Source of the DNA: Bacteroidota bacterium
GTDB taxonomy: Bacteria > Bacteroidota > Bacteroidia > Bacteroidales > Prolixibacteraceae
Reading direction: 5' to 3'
Length of the DNA: 64,000 bases
Assembly (NCBI GenBank): GCA_023251435.1
Contig: JAHEYU010000018.1
Coordinates: 1 to 64,000 of the forward strand
In this document: positions 25,697 through 39,000 of the stretch, one piece after another
Layout of the letters: each line of letters begins with the position of its first letter
Numbering within the stretch: position 1 is the first letter of the stretch
The notes under the pieces: model-generated
The model's input: only the letters and a program-made list of their open reading frames with translations
What the model was told of the DNA's origin: nothing
Database searches by the model: none
Program-made: the position numbers and the translations under genes

Positions 25697-26944
25697 TTAT
25701 TCAAAGCGGAGGCTTTCGATCGGATCGAGTTTTGAGGCTTTTTGAGCCGGATAATACCCGGAGAGAATTCCTACAAAAAAGCAAAGAACGACTCCTGCAA
25801 TAATCCAAATCCATGGAATAAAAAATGGAGTCCCGATCATCATAGCTACACCATTGCCTGCCAGAATTCCAAACACGATACCGACAATTCCACCTATCTG
25901 CCCGATTGCAATCGCTTCAATCAGAAATTGTTGTTTAACTATTTTTGATGTGGCCCCCATTGCTTTTCGTATTCCGATTTCGCGGGTTCGTTCAGTAACC
26001 GAAACAAGCATAATATTCATTAATCCGACAGCTGCTCCGAATAAGGTGATGAAGCCTATAATTGTGGCTACCAGTGTGATATTTTGAATGTTCTTTAATA
26101 GAATATTTACCAGATTGTCGCTTTTTTCTACGTTGAAATCGCTCTCATCAGCCGGGTTCAGGTTTCGGATTATTCGGAAAGTTCCTTCAGCTTCGCCGAT
26201 GGCAGGTTCGACCATTTCGGTGCTGTTCACTTTTATCTGTATTGAAAAATTCATTTGAGGTCGTGTGAAATAGCTTCTAACGTTTGTGTATGGGAGTAAA
26301 CATAGTTGGTCTCCTCCCGAGCCAAATCCCCGGCCTTTCGATTCGAGCACTCCAATAATGCGGTATTTCCCTCCTCCAATGCTGATAATCTTTTGTAATG
26401 GGTTTTCCCCTTTGCGGAATATTTTTTTTAATACGCCATCACCGATTATTACTACATTTTTTCCTGAAATTATTTCTTCTTCAGTAAAATTACGGCCAAG
26501 GCTGATTTCATTTCCGGAGGTAAAAAGGTAATTGTTGTCGGCACCTTGAACCGATATATTCGGATTGGTTTTTTGTGATTCAAATTTAACAGTAGCAGTT
26601 CCAGTCGCCCTTGTTGAGATTGAAACAGATGCCGGGAAAACGTATTTTTCTTTAAATTCTTTGGCCTGATAATAACTAATATATGAATAATTACGTGTTC
26701 GGTATCGTTGGTTCCCAACCTGAACTCGCATCCCGCGCGAACTGATGGTAAACGTATTGGCTCCCATGAACGTGAACTCTTTGGTAATTGAGTTTTTAAT
26801 TGAATCGATGGCTGTCAGGATTCCAACCAGTGCAGTAATACCTACAGCGATAATCAAAACTGTCAGAATTGTTCTCAATAGGTTGCTCCGTATTGATTGT
26901 AAAGCGATTCTTAGATTTTCAAAAAAAAGCGTTCCGAACCTCAT
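25697..26944 (-). CDS. MacB/FtsX-type ABC transporter permease
   Basis: One N-terminal transmembrane helix (NLLRTILTVLIIAVGITALVG) is followed by a large periplasmic MacB_PCD domain and three C-terminal helices of the FtsX type, ending in YYPAQKASKLDPIESLRFE. The family couples cytoplasmic ATP hydrolysis to envelope work, such as lipoprotein or peptide export. The 415 residues are complete. There is no ATPase or MacA-like gene next to it; the partner must lie elsewhere. Confidence 0.9.
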   Translation of the reverse strand: MRFGTLFFENLRIALQSIRSNLLRTILTVLIIAVGITALVGILTAIDSIKNSITKEFTFMGANTFTISSRGMRVQVGNQRYRTRNYSYISYYQAKEFKEKYVFPASVSISTRATGTATVKFESQKTNPNISVQGADNNYLFTSGNEISLGRNFTEEEIISGKNVVIIGDGVLKKIFRKGENPLQKIISIGGGKYRIIGVLESKGRGFGSGGDQLCLLPYTNVRSYFTRPQMNFSIQIKVNSTEMVEPAIGEAEGTFRIIRNLNPADESDFNVEKSDNLVNILLKNIQNITLVATIIGFITLFGAAVGLMNIMLVSVTERTREIGIRKAMGATSKIVKQQFLIEAIAIGQIGGIVGIVFGILAGNGVAMMIGTPFFIPWIWIIAGVVLCFFVGILSGYYPAQKASKLDPIESLRFE

Positions 26945-27300
26945 AGTATGTTTGTTTGATAAGCTTTTTATTGGTCACAGAAGTTCTGAAATAATTACAT
27001 TATCAAAGCGTCAGTTTGTTGTTCTGGTTCTATTGCATTTTTCGAAGCATTGAATTACGTATTTCACGACCAATTGTAATATATATTCGATTGTTCAAGT
27101 TTGGATAAATCTGACAAGTAAATTGAATGGTTTTTAGAGTGCTGAATAACAGTGTTATATGTGCCATATTTTTTGATTTTATATTTTTTTAACATTTCAG
27201 GTCTAACCTTTTAAGTGATGGTTCGTTAACAGCGTTATCATTTGGCTTTAATTTGAGAAGAATATTAAGAATGTCCAATCTTAATTTAAACGTGAATTAT
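26945..27300. other. Intergenic region between divergent genes
   Basis: This AT-rich 356-base stretch separates the minus-strand permease from a plus-strand gene. I see no hairpin with a T tract, no RNA gene and no exact TAnnTTTG box. Confidence 0.4.
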
Positions 27301-27816
27301 ATGATCTGTATATTCGAAATTTCATCAACGGAAGCACCTGGTTTTAATCGATTGATTCATATTAGTCCAGAACAAACATTTTTAGATCTGCATCAAACTA
27401 TTCAAAATACCTGCAACTTTGATCACTCTCAAATGGCATCATTTTTCCTTACTGATGATTCGTGGAGAAAGAAAATGAAGGAATTCACCTTGTTGGATTC
27501 AGGCACAACTTCTCCAAAACAAATTAGTATGCGAACAGCGAAGCTTAAAGAACACCTTTCGGAACCTGGTCAAAAGCTAATTTATGTTTTTGATTATTTT
27601 AATGAACGCTTTTTAAATGTAGAATTAAAGGAGAAACTTATGAGAACAGATTTAAAAGAACCATTTGTAGCCTACGAAAAGGGCAATGCCCCTGCTCAAT
27701 TTCTGATAAATGATTACGATAGTGTTGATGTGCTTGTGCTTGACTCTGACGATTCGTATAAGAGTTTTGGCGAGCTCGAAGATTATTGTGAGATTTATGG
27801 AGAAATGGATGCATAA
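27301..27816 (+). CDS. Plasmid pRiA4b ORF-3-like family protein
   Basis: The family pattern is seen as MICIFEISSTEAPGFNR near the start, then TFLDLHQTIQ and MASFFLTDDSWRKKMKEFTLLD. The C-terminal part is acidic, with DSDDSYKSFGELEDY. ATG 27301 gives 171 residues and matches where homologues begin; ATG 27271 and TTG 27253 are longer alternatives. The function is unknown. A terminator separates it from miaA. The family is often seen near mobile DNA, but no mobility signs are visible here. Confidence 0.8.
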   Translation: MICIFEISSTEAPGFNRLIHISPEQTFLDLHQTIQNTCNFDHSQMASFFLTDDSWRKKMKEFTLLDSGTTSPKQISMRTAKLKEHLSEPGQKLIYVFDYFNERFLNVELKEKLMRTDLKEPFVAYEKGNAPAQFLINDYDSVDVLVLDSDDSYKSFGELEDYCEIYGEMDA

Positions 27817-27821
27817 CAAAT

Positions 27822-27849
27822 GGGGACTTAAAAGTCCCCTTCTTTTTTC
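27822..27849 (+). terminator. Terminator between the pRiA4b-like gene and miaA
   Basis: GGGGACTT (27822-27829) pairs perfectly with AAGTCCCC (27832-27839) and TTCTTTTTT follows. Confidence 0.85.
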
Positions 27850-27861
27850 TGTATCATTCCC

Positions 27862-27869
27862 TATCTTTG
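27862..27869 (+). promoter_or_regulatory. -7 box of miaA
   Basis: TATCTTTG matches TAnnTTTG exactly, 22 bases before the ATG at 27891. A -33 box is not clear. It overlaps codons that a longer reading of the gene would use, supporting 27891 as the start. Confidence 0.5.
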
Positions 27870-27890
27870 CCCGCAAAGCAAACGATCAGG

Positions 27891-28802
27891 ATGAACACTT
27901 TAATTGTAGTTTTGGGGCCAACCGGTGTCGGGAAATCAGATATCAGCATTCAACTGGCCAAGTATTTTTCTACTGATATCATTTCAGCCGATTCAAGACA
28001 ATTGTTTCGCGAGCTTTCTATCGGCACTGCCGTTCCTCCAGAAAGTGATCTTTATTCAGTCTGTCACCACTTTATTCAAACCCGGTCGATTCACGATTAT
28101 TATAATGTTAGTGAATACGAAACCGAGGCCATCGATCGGATCAATCAGCTTTTCAAAACAAAAAATCCTTTAATTCTCGCGGGTGGATCAATGCTTTACA
28201 TCGATACCATTTGCAAAGGTATTGATGATATTCCAACGGTTACTCCTGAAATAAGGAATGAAGTGATTGAATGGTATCAGGATAACGGAATGGAAGCATT
28301 GCAGAAAAGATTGCAGGATTTAGATCCGGAATACTACCAGATTGCAGATTTAAATAATCCCAAACGATTGCTTCATGCTGTCGAAATTTGCCAGTTGTCC
28401 GGTAAAACATTTACTTCTTTCAGGAAAAATACCTTCAGGGAAAGGCCGTTCAGGATATTGAAAATTGGAATTAATCAGAATAGAGAAGTATTGTACCAGC
28501 GAATAAATGTGCGTGTTGAACGAATGATGGAAGCAGGTTTGCTCGATGAGGCGAGAAGTATGTATCCATTCAGAACACTTAATTCGCTGAATACCGTCGG
28601 ATACAAGGAATTGTTTGCCTTTTTTGATGGTACCTGTACTTTGGACGAGGCAGTTGATCTTATAAAACGGAATTCAAGAAAGTATGCAAGGAAGCAACTT
28701 ACCTGGTTTCGTCGTGATCAGGAAATCAATTGGTTCGAACCAACCCAGATTCATGACATAATTGCTTTTACCAAACAAAAGCTGAAAGAATATGACGAAT
28801 AA
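27891..28802 (+). CDS. miaA: tRNA dimethylallyltransferase
   Basis: MiaA adds dimethylallyl to A37 of tRNAs reading UNN codons. The P-loop GPTGVGKS is at 9-16, followed by SADSRQLFREL, GGSMLYI and ARKQLTWFRRDQ. The 303 residues are the usual length. Start 27891 is chosen because it directly precedes the P-loop strand and fits the promoter. The stop overlaps the next start by 11 bases, so the two genes are cotranscribed. Confidence 0.95.
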   Translation: MNTLIVVLGPTGVGKSDISIQLAKYFSTDIISADSRQLFRELSIGTAVPPESDLYSVCHHFIQTRSIHDYYNVSEYETEAIDRINQLFKTKNPLILAGGSMLYIDTICKGIDDIPTVTPEIRNEVIEWYQDNGMEALQKRLQDLDPEYYQIADLNNPKRLLHAVEICQLSGKTFTSFRKNTFRERPFRILKIGINQNREVLYQRINVRVERMMEAGLLDEARSMYPFRTLNSLNTVGYKELFAFFDGTCTLDEAVDLIKRNSRKYARKQLTWFRRDQEINWFEPTQIHDIIAFTKQKLKEYDE

Positions 28803-29253
28803 ACTTCCTTCCCGTTTTACTATCCGGGTTTACGGATTGATTACCAATGACAGAAACGAAGTTCTGGTTACCGACGAATTTCAGATGAACATGAAAATGA
28901 CCAAATTTCCAGGAGGTGGATTGGATTTTGGCGAAGGAACCATTGATTGCCTCAAGCGCGAAATGATGGAAGAATGTAATCAGGAAATCGAAGATATCCG
29001 GCATTTTTACACCACCGATTTTTATCAAAAGGCACTGTTTTATGAGGATCACCAACTGATAAGCATTTATTATCTGGCCCGGCTAAAAGATCCGGTCCGG
29101 TTCCGGATTTCAACAATGGCTTTTGATTTTCTTGAAATGGTTAATGGAAATCAATCTTTCAGATGGGTTGCAGCCGATTCGTTAAATCCCGATGATTTTT
29201 CTTTCCCAATTGATAAACATGTTGCACTTTTGCTGAAACAATATTTAACCTGA
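28792..29253 (+). CDS. NUDIX hydrolase
   Basis: NUDIX enzymes cleave nucleoside diphosphates linked to another group. The box is seen as GGLDFGE then REMMEE, close to GX5EX7REUXEEXGU, but the Gly near its end is replaced by Asn (REMMEECNQEI). The 153-residue fold is complete. It overlaps miaA by 11 bases and precedes a glycosyltransferase by 5. The substrate is unknown. Confidence 0.88.
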   Translation: MTNKLPSRFTIRVYGLITNDRNEVLVTDEFQMNMKMTKFPGGGLDFGEGTIDCLKREMMEECNQEIEDIRHFYTTDFYQKALFYEDHQLISIYYLARLKDPVRFRISTMAFDFLEMVNGNQSFRWVAADSLNPDDFSFPIDKHVALLLKQYLT

Positions 29254-29258
29254 CTGTA

Positions 29259-30395
29259 TTGAAAACGATAAAAATTATCGGACCAGCTTACCCTTTTCGG
29301 GGTGGAATTGCCACAACAAACGAAAGGTTGGCGCAGGAATTTATTTCAATGGGCTTCGATGTTGAAATCGAGACATTTACTATTCAGTATCCGTCGATAC
29401 TATTTCCTGGAAAAACGCAATTCAATTTAAAACCGGCTCCTGAAAATTTATCAATCAAAAGAACTGTTAATTCGGTAAATCCGTTCAACTGGATAAATGT
29501 TGGGAAACGAATTTGCAATGAAAAACCTGATTTGGTAATAATTAGGTATTGGTTGCCATTTATGGCGCCATGCCTTGGAACCATCGCCAGCCAAATTCGC
29601 AAAAACCGGCAAACTAAAATTATCTGTTTGGCCGATAATATTGTTCCTCACGAGCACCGGGCAGGCGATCGTGTTCTTACCAATTATTTCATTCAACGCA
29701 TCGATGGCTTAATCGCAATGTCGAAAAGTGTCTTGGCGGATGCTAAAACCTTCAGAAATAATCTGCCTTTGGAATTCTGTCCTCACCCGATTTTCGACAA
29801 TTATGGTAAAAGGCTTTCCTTTGAAGATTCGAAACAGAAGTTGAACCTAGATGTCAATACCAAATACCTGCTTTTCTTCGGATTTATCCGCGACTACAAG
29901 GGACTTGATTTACTACTGAATGCTTTTGCTGACGAAAGGTTGCGCAAGTATCCGGTGAAACTTTTGGTTGCAGGTGAATATTATTCAAGTCCGGAGCCAT
30001 ACCTGGAGTTGATAAGAAAGAATAATCTGGATGAATTGATTGAATTGCGAACCGATTTTATTCCGGAAGACGAAGTGAATCTCTATTTTAGCTCAGCTGA
30101 TATGGTTGTTCAACCTTATAAAAGCGCAACCCAAAGTGGTGTGACACAAATCGGATATCATTTCAATAAACCGATGTTGGTGACCAACGTTGGAGGTTTG
30201 GCCGAAATTATTCCTGATGGCAAAATTGGATATGTTGTAGAGCCTGACAGTCAGAATATTGCAGATGCTTTGGTCGATTTTTATGCAAATAACAGAATTC
30301 AGGAGTTTGAAGCTAATATTGAAGCAGAAAAGAAGAAATTCTCGTGGTCGAACATGGTGAACACGTTTATATCTATGTACGAACAACAACTATAG
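29259..30395 (+). CDS. Glycosyltransferase family 4
   Basis: A GT-B enzyme with an N-terminal acceptor domain beginning GPAYPFRGGIATTNERLA and a C-terminal donor domain with LLFFGFIRDYKGLDLLLNAF and the E-rich pocket near SATQSGVTQIGYHFNKPMLVTNVGGLAEII. The 378 residues are complete. It starts at TTG 29259, since no ATG precedes the conserved Gly-Pro-Ala. It is translated together with the NUDIX gene and lies upstream of gmhA. It may act in surface polysaccharide or lipid A-core synthesis (inference). Confidence 0.88.
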   Translation: MKTIKIIGPAYPFRGGIATTNERLAQEFISMGFDVEIETFTIQYPSILFPGKTQFNLKPAPENLSIKRTVNSVNPFNWINVGKRICNEKPDLVIIRYWLPFMAPCLGTIASQIRKNRQTKIICLADNIVPHEHRAGDRVLTNYFIQRIDGLIAMSKSVLADAKTFRNNLPLEFCPHPIFDNYGKRLSFEDSKQKLNLDVNTKYLLFFGFIRDYKGLDLLLNAFADERLRKYPVKLLVAGEYYSSPEPYLELIRKNNLDELIELRTDFIPEDEVNLYFSSADMVVQPYKSATQSGVTQIGYHFNKPMLVTNVGGLAEIIPDGKIGYVVEPDSQNIADALVDFYANNRIQEFEANIEAEKKKFSWSNMVNTFISMYEQQL

Positions 30396-30440
30396 TCCGG
30401 ATTGCAATCCTAGTGGTTTAACCTAATTAATAAATAACAG

Positions 30441-31028
30441 ATGGATTATAATATGCTTATCGAAAATCGGATTCAGGATGCGATTGATTTGAAAGAGAAG
30501 TTCCTGAAGGATTTTCATTTGATTCAACAAACCAAGGAAGCAGCCGGAATGATTGTTCAGGCATACAAGTCGGGCAATAAAACGCTTTTTTGCGGAAATG
30601 GTGGCAGCGCTGCCGATGCGCAACATCTGGCTGCAGAGCTTTCAGGTAAATTCTATCTCGATAGACTTCCTATTCATGCCGAAGCCTGTCATGTAAATAG
30701 TTCTTTCATGACTGCTGTTTCAAATGATTATGGATTTGACAAGACATATTCCCGGTATATACAGGCTGTAGGGAAGAAGGGAGATGTTCTTGTGGCTATT
30801 TCCACTTCCGGGAACTCCGAAAATGTATTTCAGGCAATTTGTCAGGCTCGGGAGATTGGATTTACATGTGTTGTTTTGACTGGATCAACAGGTGGAAAGA
30901 TGGCCGAAAATGCTGATATATTAATAAAGGTACCTTCAGATGATACTCCCAGAGTTCAGGAAATGCATATATTAATAGGTCACATTATTTGTGAGCTGGT
31001 TGAAAATGAACTTTTCGGGCAGAGATAA
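30441..31028 (+). CDS. gmhA: Sedoheptulose-7-phosphate isomerase (GmhA)
   Basis: GmhA starts ADP-heptose synthesis for lipopolysaccharide inner core. The SIS domain shows CGNGGSAADAQHLAAELSGKF, STSGNSENV and LTGSTGGKMAENADI. The C-terminal PRVQEMHILIGHIICELVE is typical of this family, and 195 residues is the normal length. It follows the glycosyltransferase after 45 bases and ends in a terminator. The rest of the heptose pathway is not in the window. Confidence 0.93.
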   Translation: MDYNMLIENRIQDAIDLKEKFLKDFHLIQQTKEAAGMIVQAYKSGNKTLFCGNGGSAADAQHLAAELSGKFYLDRLPIHAEACHVNSSFMTAVSNDYGFDKTYSRYIQAVGKKGDVLVAISTSGNSENVFQAICQAREIGFTCVVLTGSTGGKMAENADILIKVPSDDTPRVQEMHILIGHIICELVENELFGQR

Positions 31029-31033
31029 AAGCA

Positions 31034-31061
31034 AAAAGGCAGCCCTTTCGAACTGCCTTTT
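31034..31061. terminator. Bidirectional terminator between gmhA and gapA
   Basis: AAAAGGCAG (31034-31042) and CTGCCTTTT (31053-31061) pair perfectly, with A and T flanks for both directions. Confidence 0.85.
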
Positions 31062-31083
31062 ATACTTTATTGTATTTCAGAAA

Positions 31084-33086
<2,003 letters not shown>

Positions 33087-36000
33087 ATGAGAAAATCATT
33101 TACTCGGCTGTTTAGTATTTTTGTACTACTCCTGGGCCTGAGTTTTCAGATGGCGTATGGAATCGTCTTTGTTCCGGCGAGTTCTGTACCTACAGATGGA
33201 AACACTAATGCAAAGCCCACTGATTTTGCAACAAAATTCGTTGTTGCATTTGATGTAGTACCAGTTATTTCCGATGCAGGTGGTACTGCTGTTATTTACA
33301 AGAATTCGGGTTTGTTTATGACATTCCCTGTAACCAAAACGTCTTCAAATGTCGTTGTGGTTGGAAAAACTCTTGAAATAACCCACGGTATTACTTCTTT
33401 CACACAAGGCGATGTCTACAGTGTGGCAATTACAGACGGTGCCATTACTGGCCTGGCTGTGGGAGCTTTAGCCAACACTGTTTACGATTTCACTATTGGT
33501 GACTACGTTGCACCAGCGTTATCCACTACTGCTGCTTCTTATGCTCCTTTAAAAGGTGCTGTTAGCGTAATGGCTAATTTAGATGCAAGTGCTTTTGCTT
33601 TGACTGTTCCTTTCAGTGAAGCTGTAACAACTCCTGTTGCTCCAGGTAACAAGGCAGTTTACATCTACAAAGAAGATGGTACTGTTGTTGACATTGTAAA
33701 GGTTAGTACTCTTACTGTTGCTAATGGCTTAGGTACTGCAACTATCACTGTACCTGTTGCTGCAACCGCTATTTTCCAGGAAAATACGAAATATTATGTG
33801 AGCATTGATGCTGGCGCTTTTGTTGATGCAAGTCCAAATAAAAATGTTTTCGGTGGTTTAACTACTCCAACAACCTGGACTTTTACAACCCGCGATTATT
33901 CTGCTCCTGCTATTACTGCTACTGTTACTGATATAACTACAAGTGCAGCTAAATTGAATGTTACCTTAACTGAAAAAGGTAAATATTTCTATTTACTTCA
34001 GACTGAAGTAACTGCAGATCCTGCCAATGCTGCTGCTGTAAAAGCTGGTGGTGTAGCTGTGACTGTTGCTACTGCAAATACTGCAGTAACTTCTAATTTA
34101 GCTCTTCTAGGTTCAACTTCGTATGAAGTTTTCGTGGTTTCTGAAAACAATGAAGCAGCTTCTCCTAATTTAGGTACTGCTGTTGTTAAGAAAACTTTCT
34201 CATCAATTGACGCTACTGCTCCTGTTTCTGTTGCACGTGGTATTATTAATAATACCGCAAAACAGACATCTGGTGTTTATATGGTGTTTAACGAGCAAGT
34301 TAAAGGCGGTTCCGGTACACTTGATTTGCGTTTGTCTTCAAATGAGTCTTACGTAAAACAAATTGGCGCGAATTTAATTACTTCTACCAAATTAACTACT
34401 GCTGCAGATGTTGCTAAATATCCAGGTAGTGCATTAAATGATTGGGTAGCTGTTGTTGACTTTGGCATGACTTTGCCAAGTAATCTTGCTTACTACATTG
34501 TTTTCCCATCTGGATATATTGTTGACATGGCTACGCCTACTGCCAATGTATTTACAGCTGGTGCTTTTGGTAATCCAATTAATAAAGGAGACTGGGGTCT
34601 TACCAGTTCTGATTTCGAATTGCCTACAGTAACTGTAGCTTTTGCAACTCCTGCTTCTTTGGCTTCAGACATTAATGTTACCTTCAACGAAACTGTTCAG
34701 AAACAATTATCTACTGTTACCGATTGGGCACAGGTTTTGGCTTTGGAAGTAAATAATGTAGCTGTTCCGTTTACTGTAACTTCACCTGCAGGTGCAGGCA
34801 ATGGTACTGTAATTGTTATTGATCCTACCCCTGCAACTTTGAGCAGCAATACTGTTTATACAGTTCGTCTTCGCATGGATGCAGTAAAAGATCTAAATAA
34901 CAATGCTATTGTTACTGAAAAAGTTTATACTCTTACCACTGGTGATTTAGATGCATTCGCTGTTCAGTACGGAAGTTCTGTTGGTGCTACTACAACGACT
35001 AATCTTCTTGCCAACTCAACATTTAAAATTGATTTTAATAAAGCAGTAAAAGTTAATACAACCGGAACTACATGGGTTGATGCTACTTCAGCAAATCTTT
35101 TACCTCTTGTTACTTTCAAAAAAGGTGCTGCTGTAAAAACTTTCACTGTTGCTTACGATGCAACTACATTTACAGTAACCATTACTCCAACAGATGCTTT
35201 GGTTTGTAACGCATCTGATTATACTGTTGATTTAGATGGTACAAAAATTCGTGATGCACAGAGTGTTGTACTTAGCACTATTGGTGGTTATGCTTTAACA
35301 ACTACTTATACTGTAAAAGATTATAATGCTCCTTTGGCTGCCACAAGTCATAGTGGTGATATGCCTAACAATGCTACTCCTTTAACAATTACTTTGACAG
35401 ATGACAATTTAGGTACTCTTCAGGATTTGAATAATGTTGCTTTGGCTGCTCCTGCAATCGAAGATCATGTTACCTTTAAAGAAGGTAGTTCAAATGGACC
35501 AAACTTAGGTTTCACTGCAACTTATGTGGGTGGTGTTATTACTTTAACTCCAACTGTTGCCCTTGCTAATGGTAGTACTTACTATTATGGTATTGGTGCT
35601 TCTGTTAAAGATGCAAACAACAATGTAACAACTGGTAAATTCTCAACATTCAAAATGGTTGCTCCAACTGTTGCTCCAACAATTGTTGCAAATACCTATA
35701 CTTTAAACGGAAGTGCTCAAACTCCTGTTGCTGATAAGTTAGTGAATATTGTTGCAAAAACTGGAAACATTGTTACAGTTACTGTTACTTTTAATGATAA
35801 TGTTAAGGAAGTAGTTAGTGCTGCTCCATTTACCAACATTACCTTAACTGATGGTACAACTACCTGGACTGCTCCTGTTATGCCGATAAATGTTAGCGGC
35901 AACACTTTAACAGTTGATTTTACAGGTGTTACTCCTTTGGCTTCTGAAGCTCTTTGTACATTAACATTACCAGCTTCTTTGGTTCAGGGCTCTACAGCTT

Positions 36001-39000
36001 ATACCAACACTCCAATTCCTACATTTGCGCAATTTGCCGGAAAAGCAATCCAATTCAACTCTAAAGATGTTGTGGTGCCAGTTGTTACTGCAAATACTCC
36101 TGCTGCTTCAGCAGTTGCAATTGCTTTAAACACTGCATTGAAGCTTGATTTTACTGAAAAAGTAGAATTAGGAACTGGTAATATTCTTATCAAAAGAGGT
36201 GCAACTACTGAGCAAACTATTGCTATTAACAGTACAAATGTAACTTTAAATGCCGCTGGAACACAGGCAACTATTGTAAAAGCTAATTTGCTTAATTACA
36301 ATACCGTTTATACTGTAGACGTTCCTGCCGGTGCTTTTAAAGATGACATTTCTGCTAATGGTAACGCATTAACAAGCTTTACATTCACTACTGATGTTAA
36401 TCCACAACCGACAGCTTCTACTTTAGTTCCTGCTGATAATTCAGATCAGGTTGCTTTGAGTCCGTTAACTTTGGGTATGACATTCAGTGAAGAAGTTATT
36501 AAATATGATCCTTTGGTAGGTACACGTAAATTATGGTATTTGATTGAAAATACCGGAACTACACTTGTTCCTGGAACCAGAGCTATTTTCAACGGTTCAA
36601 ATGATCTTGTTGCCGGAACTGATGTTGTTGTAGCTAACAATTATATCGAAACTGCAACAGTTGGAATTTCTGGTAATGTAGTTTCTATTTCAACAGGATT
36701 TACTCCTGTAGCTGGAAAGAGATACTATGTATTGATTACTCCCGGAGCGTTCCTTGATAAATCAACTGGTGTTGCTTCTCTTCCTGCGAATCCTGTTCCA
36801 GGTGTATTTGCCGGTGTAACAAGTGATCTTACATGGAATTTCACAACCCTTGATGAAAATCCAGGAACTGTTACATTCGTATATACCAAACGTGCTGATA
36901 ATAAAGTTGCTGTAACAAGTAATATTACCATTAATTTTACCCGTCCAATTAAAAAAGCTGACGGCAGTGTAATTAATGATTCTGATGTTGCTAACCTGTT
37001 TACTTTAACTAAAACAGCTGGTCCGGTTACTGGTCCTGCAATTAAAGCTTTTGTTGGAACCATTAGTGCAGACAAGAAAACTGTAACTATCCTGAATAGC
37101 TCTTTGGTTACTTTGGGTGAATTAACAGAACTTTCTACTTACACCATTGGTATGAACCCAGGTGCAATTATTTATCAGAATGGTTCAGCTGTTGCTGGCG
37201 CTTTTGATACATTTAATACATCTGATTATACAGCACCTGCTGTTGTGGCTTCAATTGTGGCTCCTATTGCTGATGTAATTAAAGACAAAGCAAAGATTCG
37301 TTTTACCGCTACTGATAACTTGAATTTAGCTACTCTTTACTATACAATTCAGGCTGGAGATAATACAACTCCTACTCCTGCAGTTGCTGTTGTTAAAACA
37401 GGTATGAGTAAAGCTATCGCTGGTGTATCGCCAAAAGTTGAAAACTATGAATTTACTGGTTTGGCAGAAGAGACAAGCTATGTAGTTTGGACTGTTGCTG
37501 TTGATGAAGCTGGAAATGATTCTCCGGTAAGTAAAATTGTATTTATTACTGATGATGTTACAAAACCATTGTTATCAACAAAACCAACAAGTTTCGATGC
37601 TGCTGGTAAATTGACATTTGTTTTCAATGAAGATGTTAGTCCTGTTGCAGGTAGTGTTCGTATTTTAGACGCAGCCAGCATGACAGAATTAGCTGTTCTT
37701 GGTTTGAATGCAGTTCCTGCTAAACCAAAAGAATTGATTACTGATGCTTTTGCTCCTGCAACTACCAATGCTTTGGTTAATTACTATGTAGAAATCGACA
37801 AAGGTAAAGTTGGTGATGTTCCTGTTGTTGCCGGTGATGCAATAAACTATTATGATGGTTTATTCCGCACTGACTTGATGGTAACTTCAAAAGATGTTAC
37901 ATTACCTAACTTGCTTTCAAGTTCTATTCCTGCTACTGATGTTCCTGTTAACTTTAGCTTTACTTTAACTTTTGATGAAAAAGTTAAAAACGCTGCAACT
38001 TTACCAGTGGACGCTTTAGTTATCGAAAAATGGAACACTACTACTTTGGCATGGGAAGCTTTCGAAATTGTTAACCCAGCTAATATGGTTAGCAATAACA
38101 CAGAAGTTGTAACTGTTACTTTATCAAGAACTTTATCAAGTTTAGGTTTATATAGAGCTACTCTTAAATCATTGACTTTCTCTGATTTAGCTGGTAATCT
38201 TCACACTATCGTAGCTCCTTGGGTTGCTACATTTACTGCAAAAGATGTTGTTGCTCCTGTTGCAACCTTCCTTCCTGCAAAAAATGCAACTGGTATTGCT
38301 GCTGGTGTAACTCCTTTAACTATGACTTTCAACGAAGCCATCCGTTTATTGGATAATACAGCAATTGATGCTTACGATTTGGATTCGTTGGTTTATTTCA
38401 GAAAAGATAATACTCCAATGGCTTTCGATGCTGCAATTGCCGGATCAGTTATTACAATTACTCCTGCTGCTGCACTTGTTGTTGATGGCACTTATACCTA
38501 TGGATTCAAAGCTAAATTTGAAGATGCTGCAAACAATGCTGTAACTGCTGATGCAGCTACTTTCAAAACTGTAACAACAACTCCTGCTGCTCAGTATTTG
38601 ACTTGGATGCCTGTTAAAGCTTCACCTTATGCTGCTCCATGGCCTTGGTTAGCTACCGCTGGTACAGTAACAATGAACTTCAATGCTCCAATTTATACCT
38701 ATTCAACTGTTGCTGCAACTAATAATTTGGTTGTTACTCCAGCTAATATTGTTTCTTTGGGTATTGTTACCGTTAAACAAAATGGTATAACATTAGTTGC
38801 TAATACTGACTATGTATTGTCAACACCTGATAACAAAACTATTGTTGTGACTCCAAAAACAAATTGGGTAAGTTCTTCAACAGTTGAAGTTATTATTAAT
38901 GGTGCTACTATTCAATATGCTGTTGAAGGTAATGTTACTGTTCTTGGTACTACAGGTGTTCCATTTGATGCCAGTACATATAAAGCAGAAGATATTATCG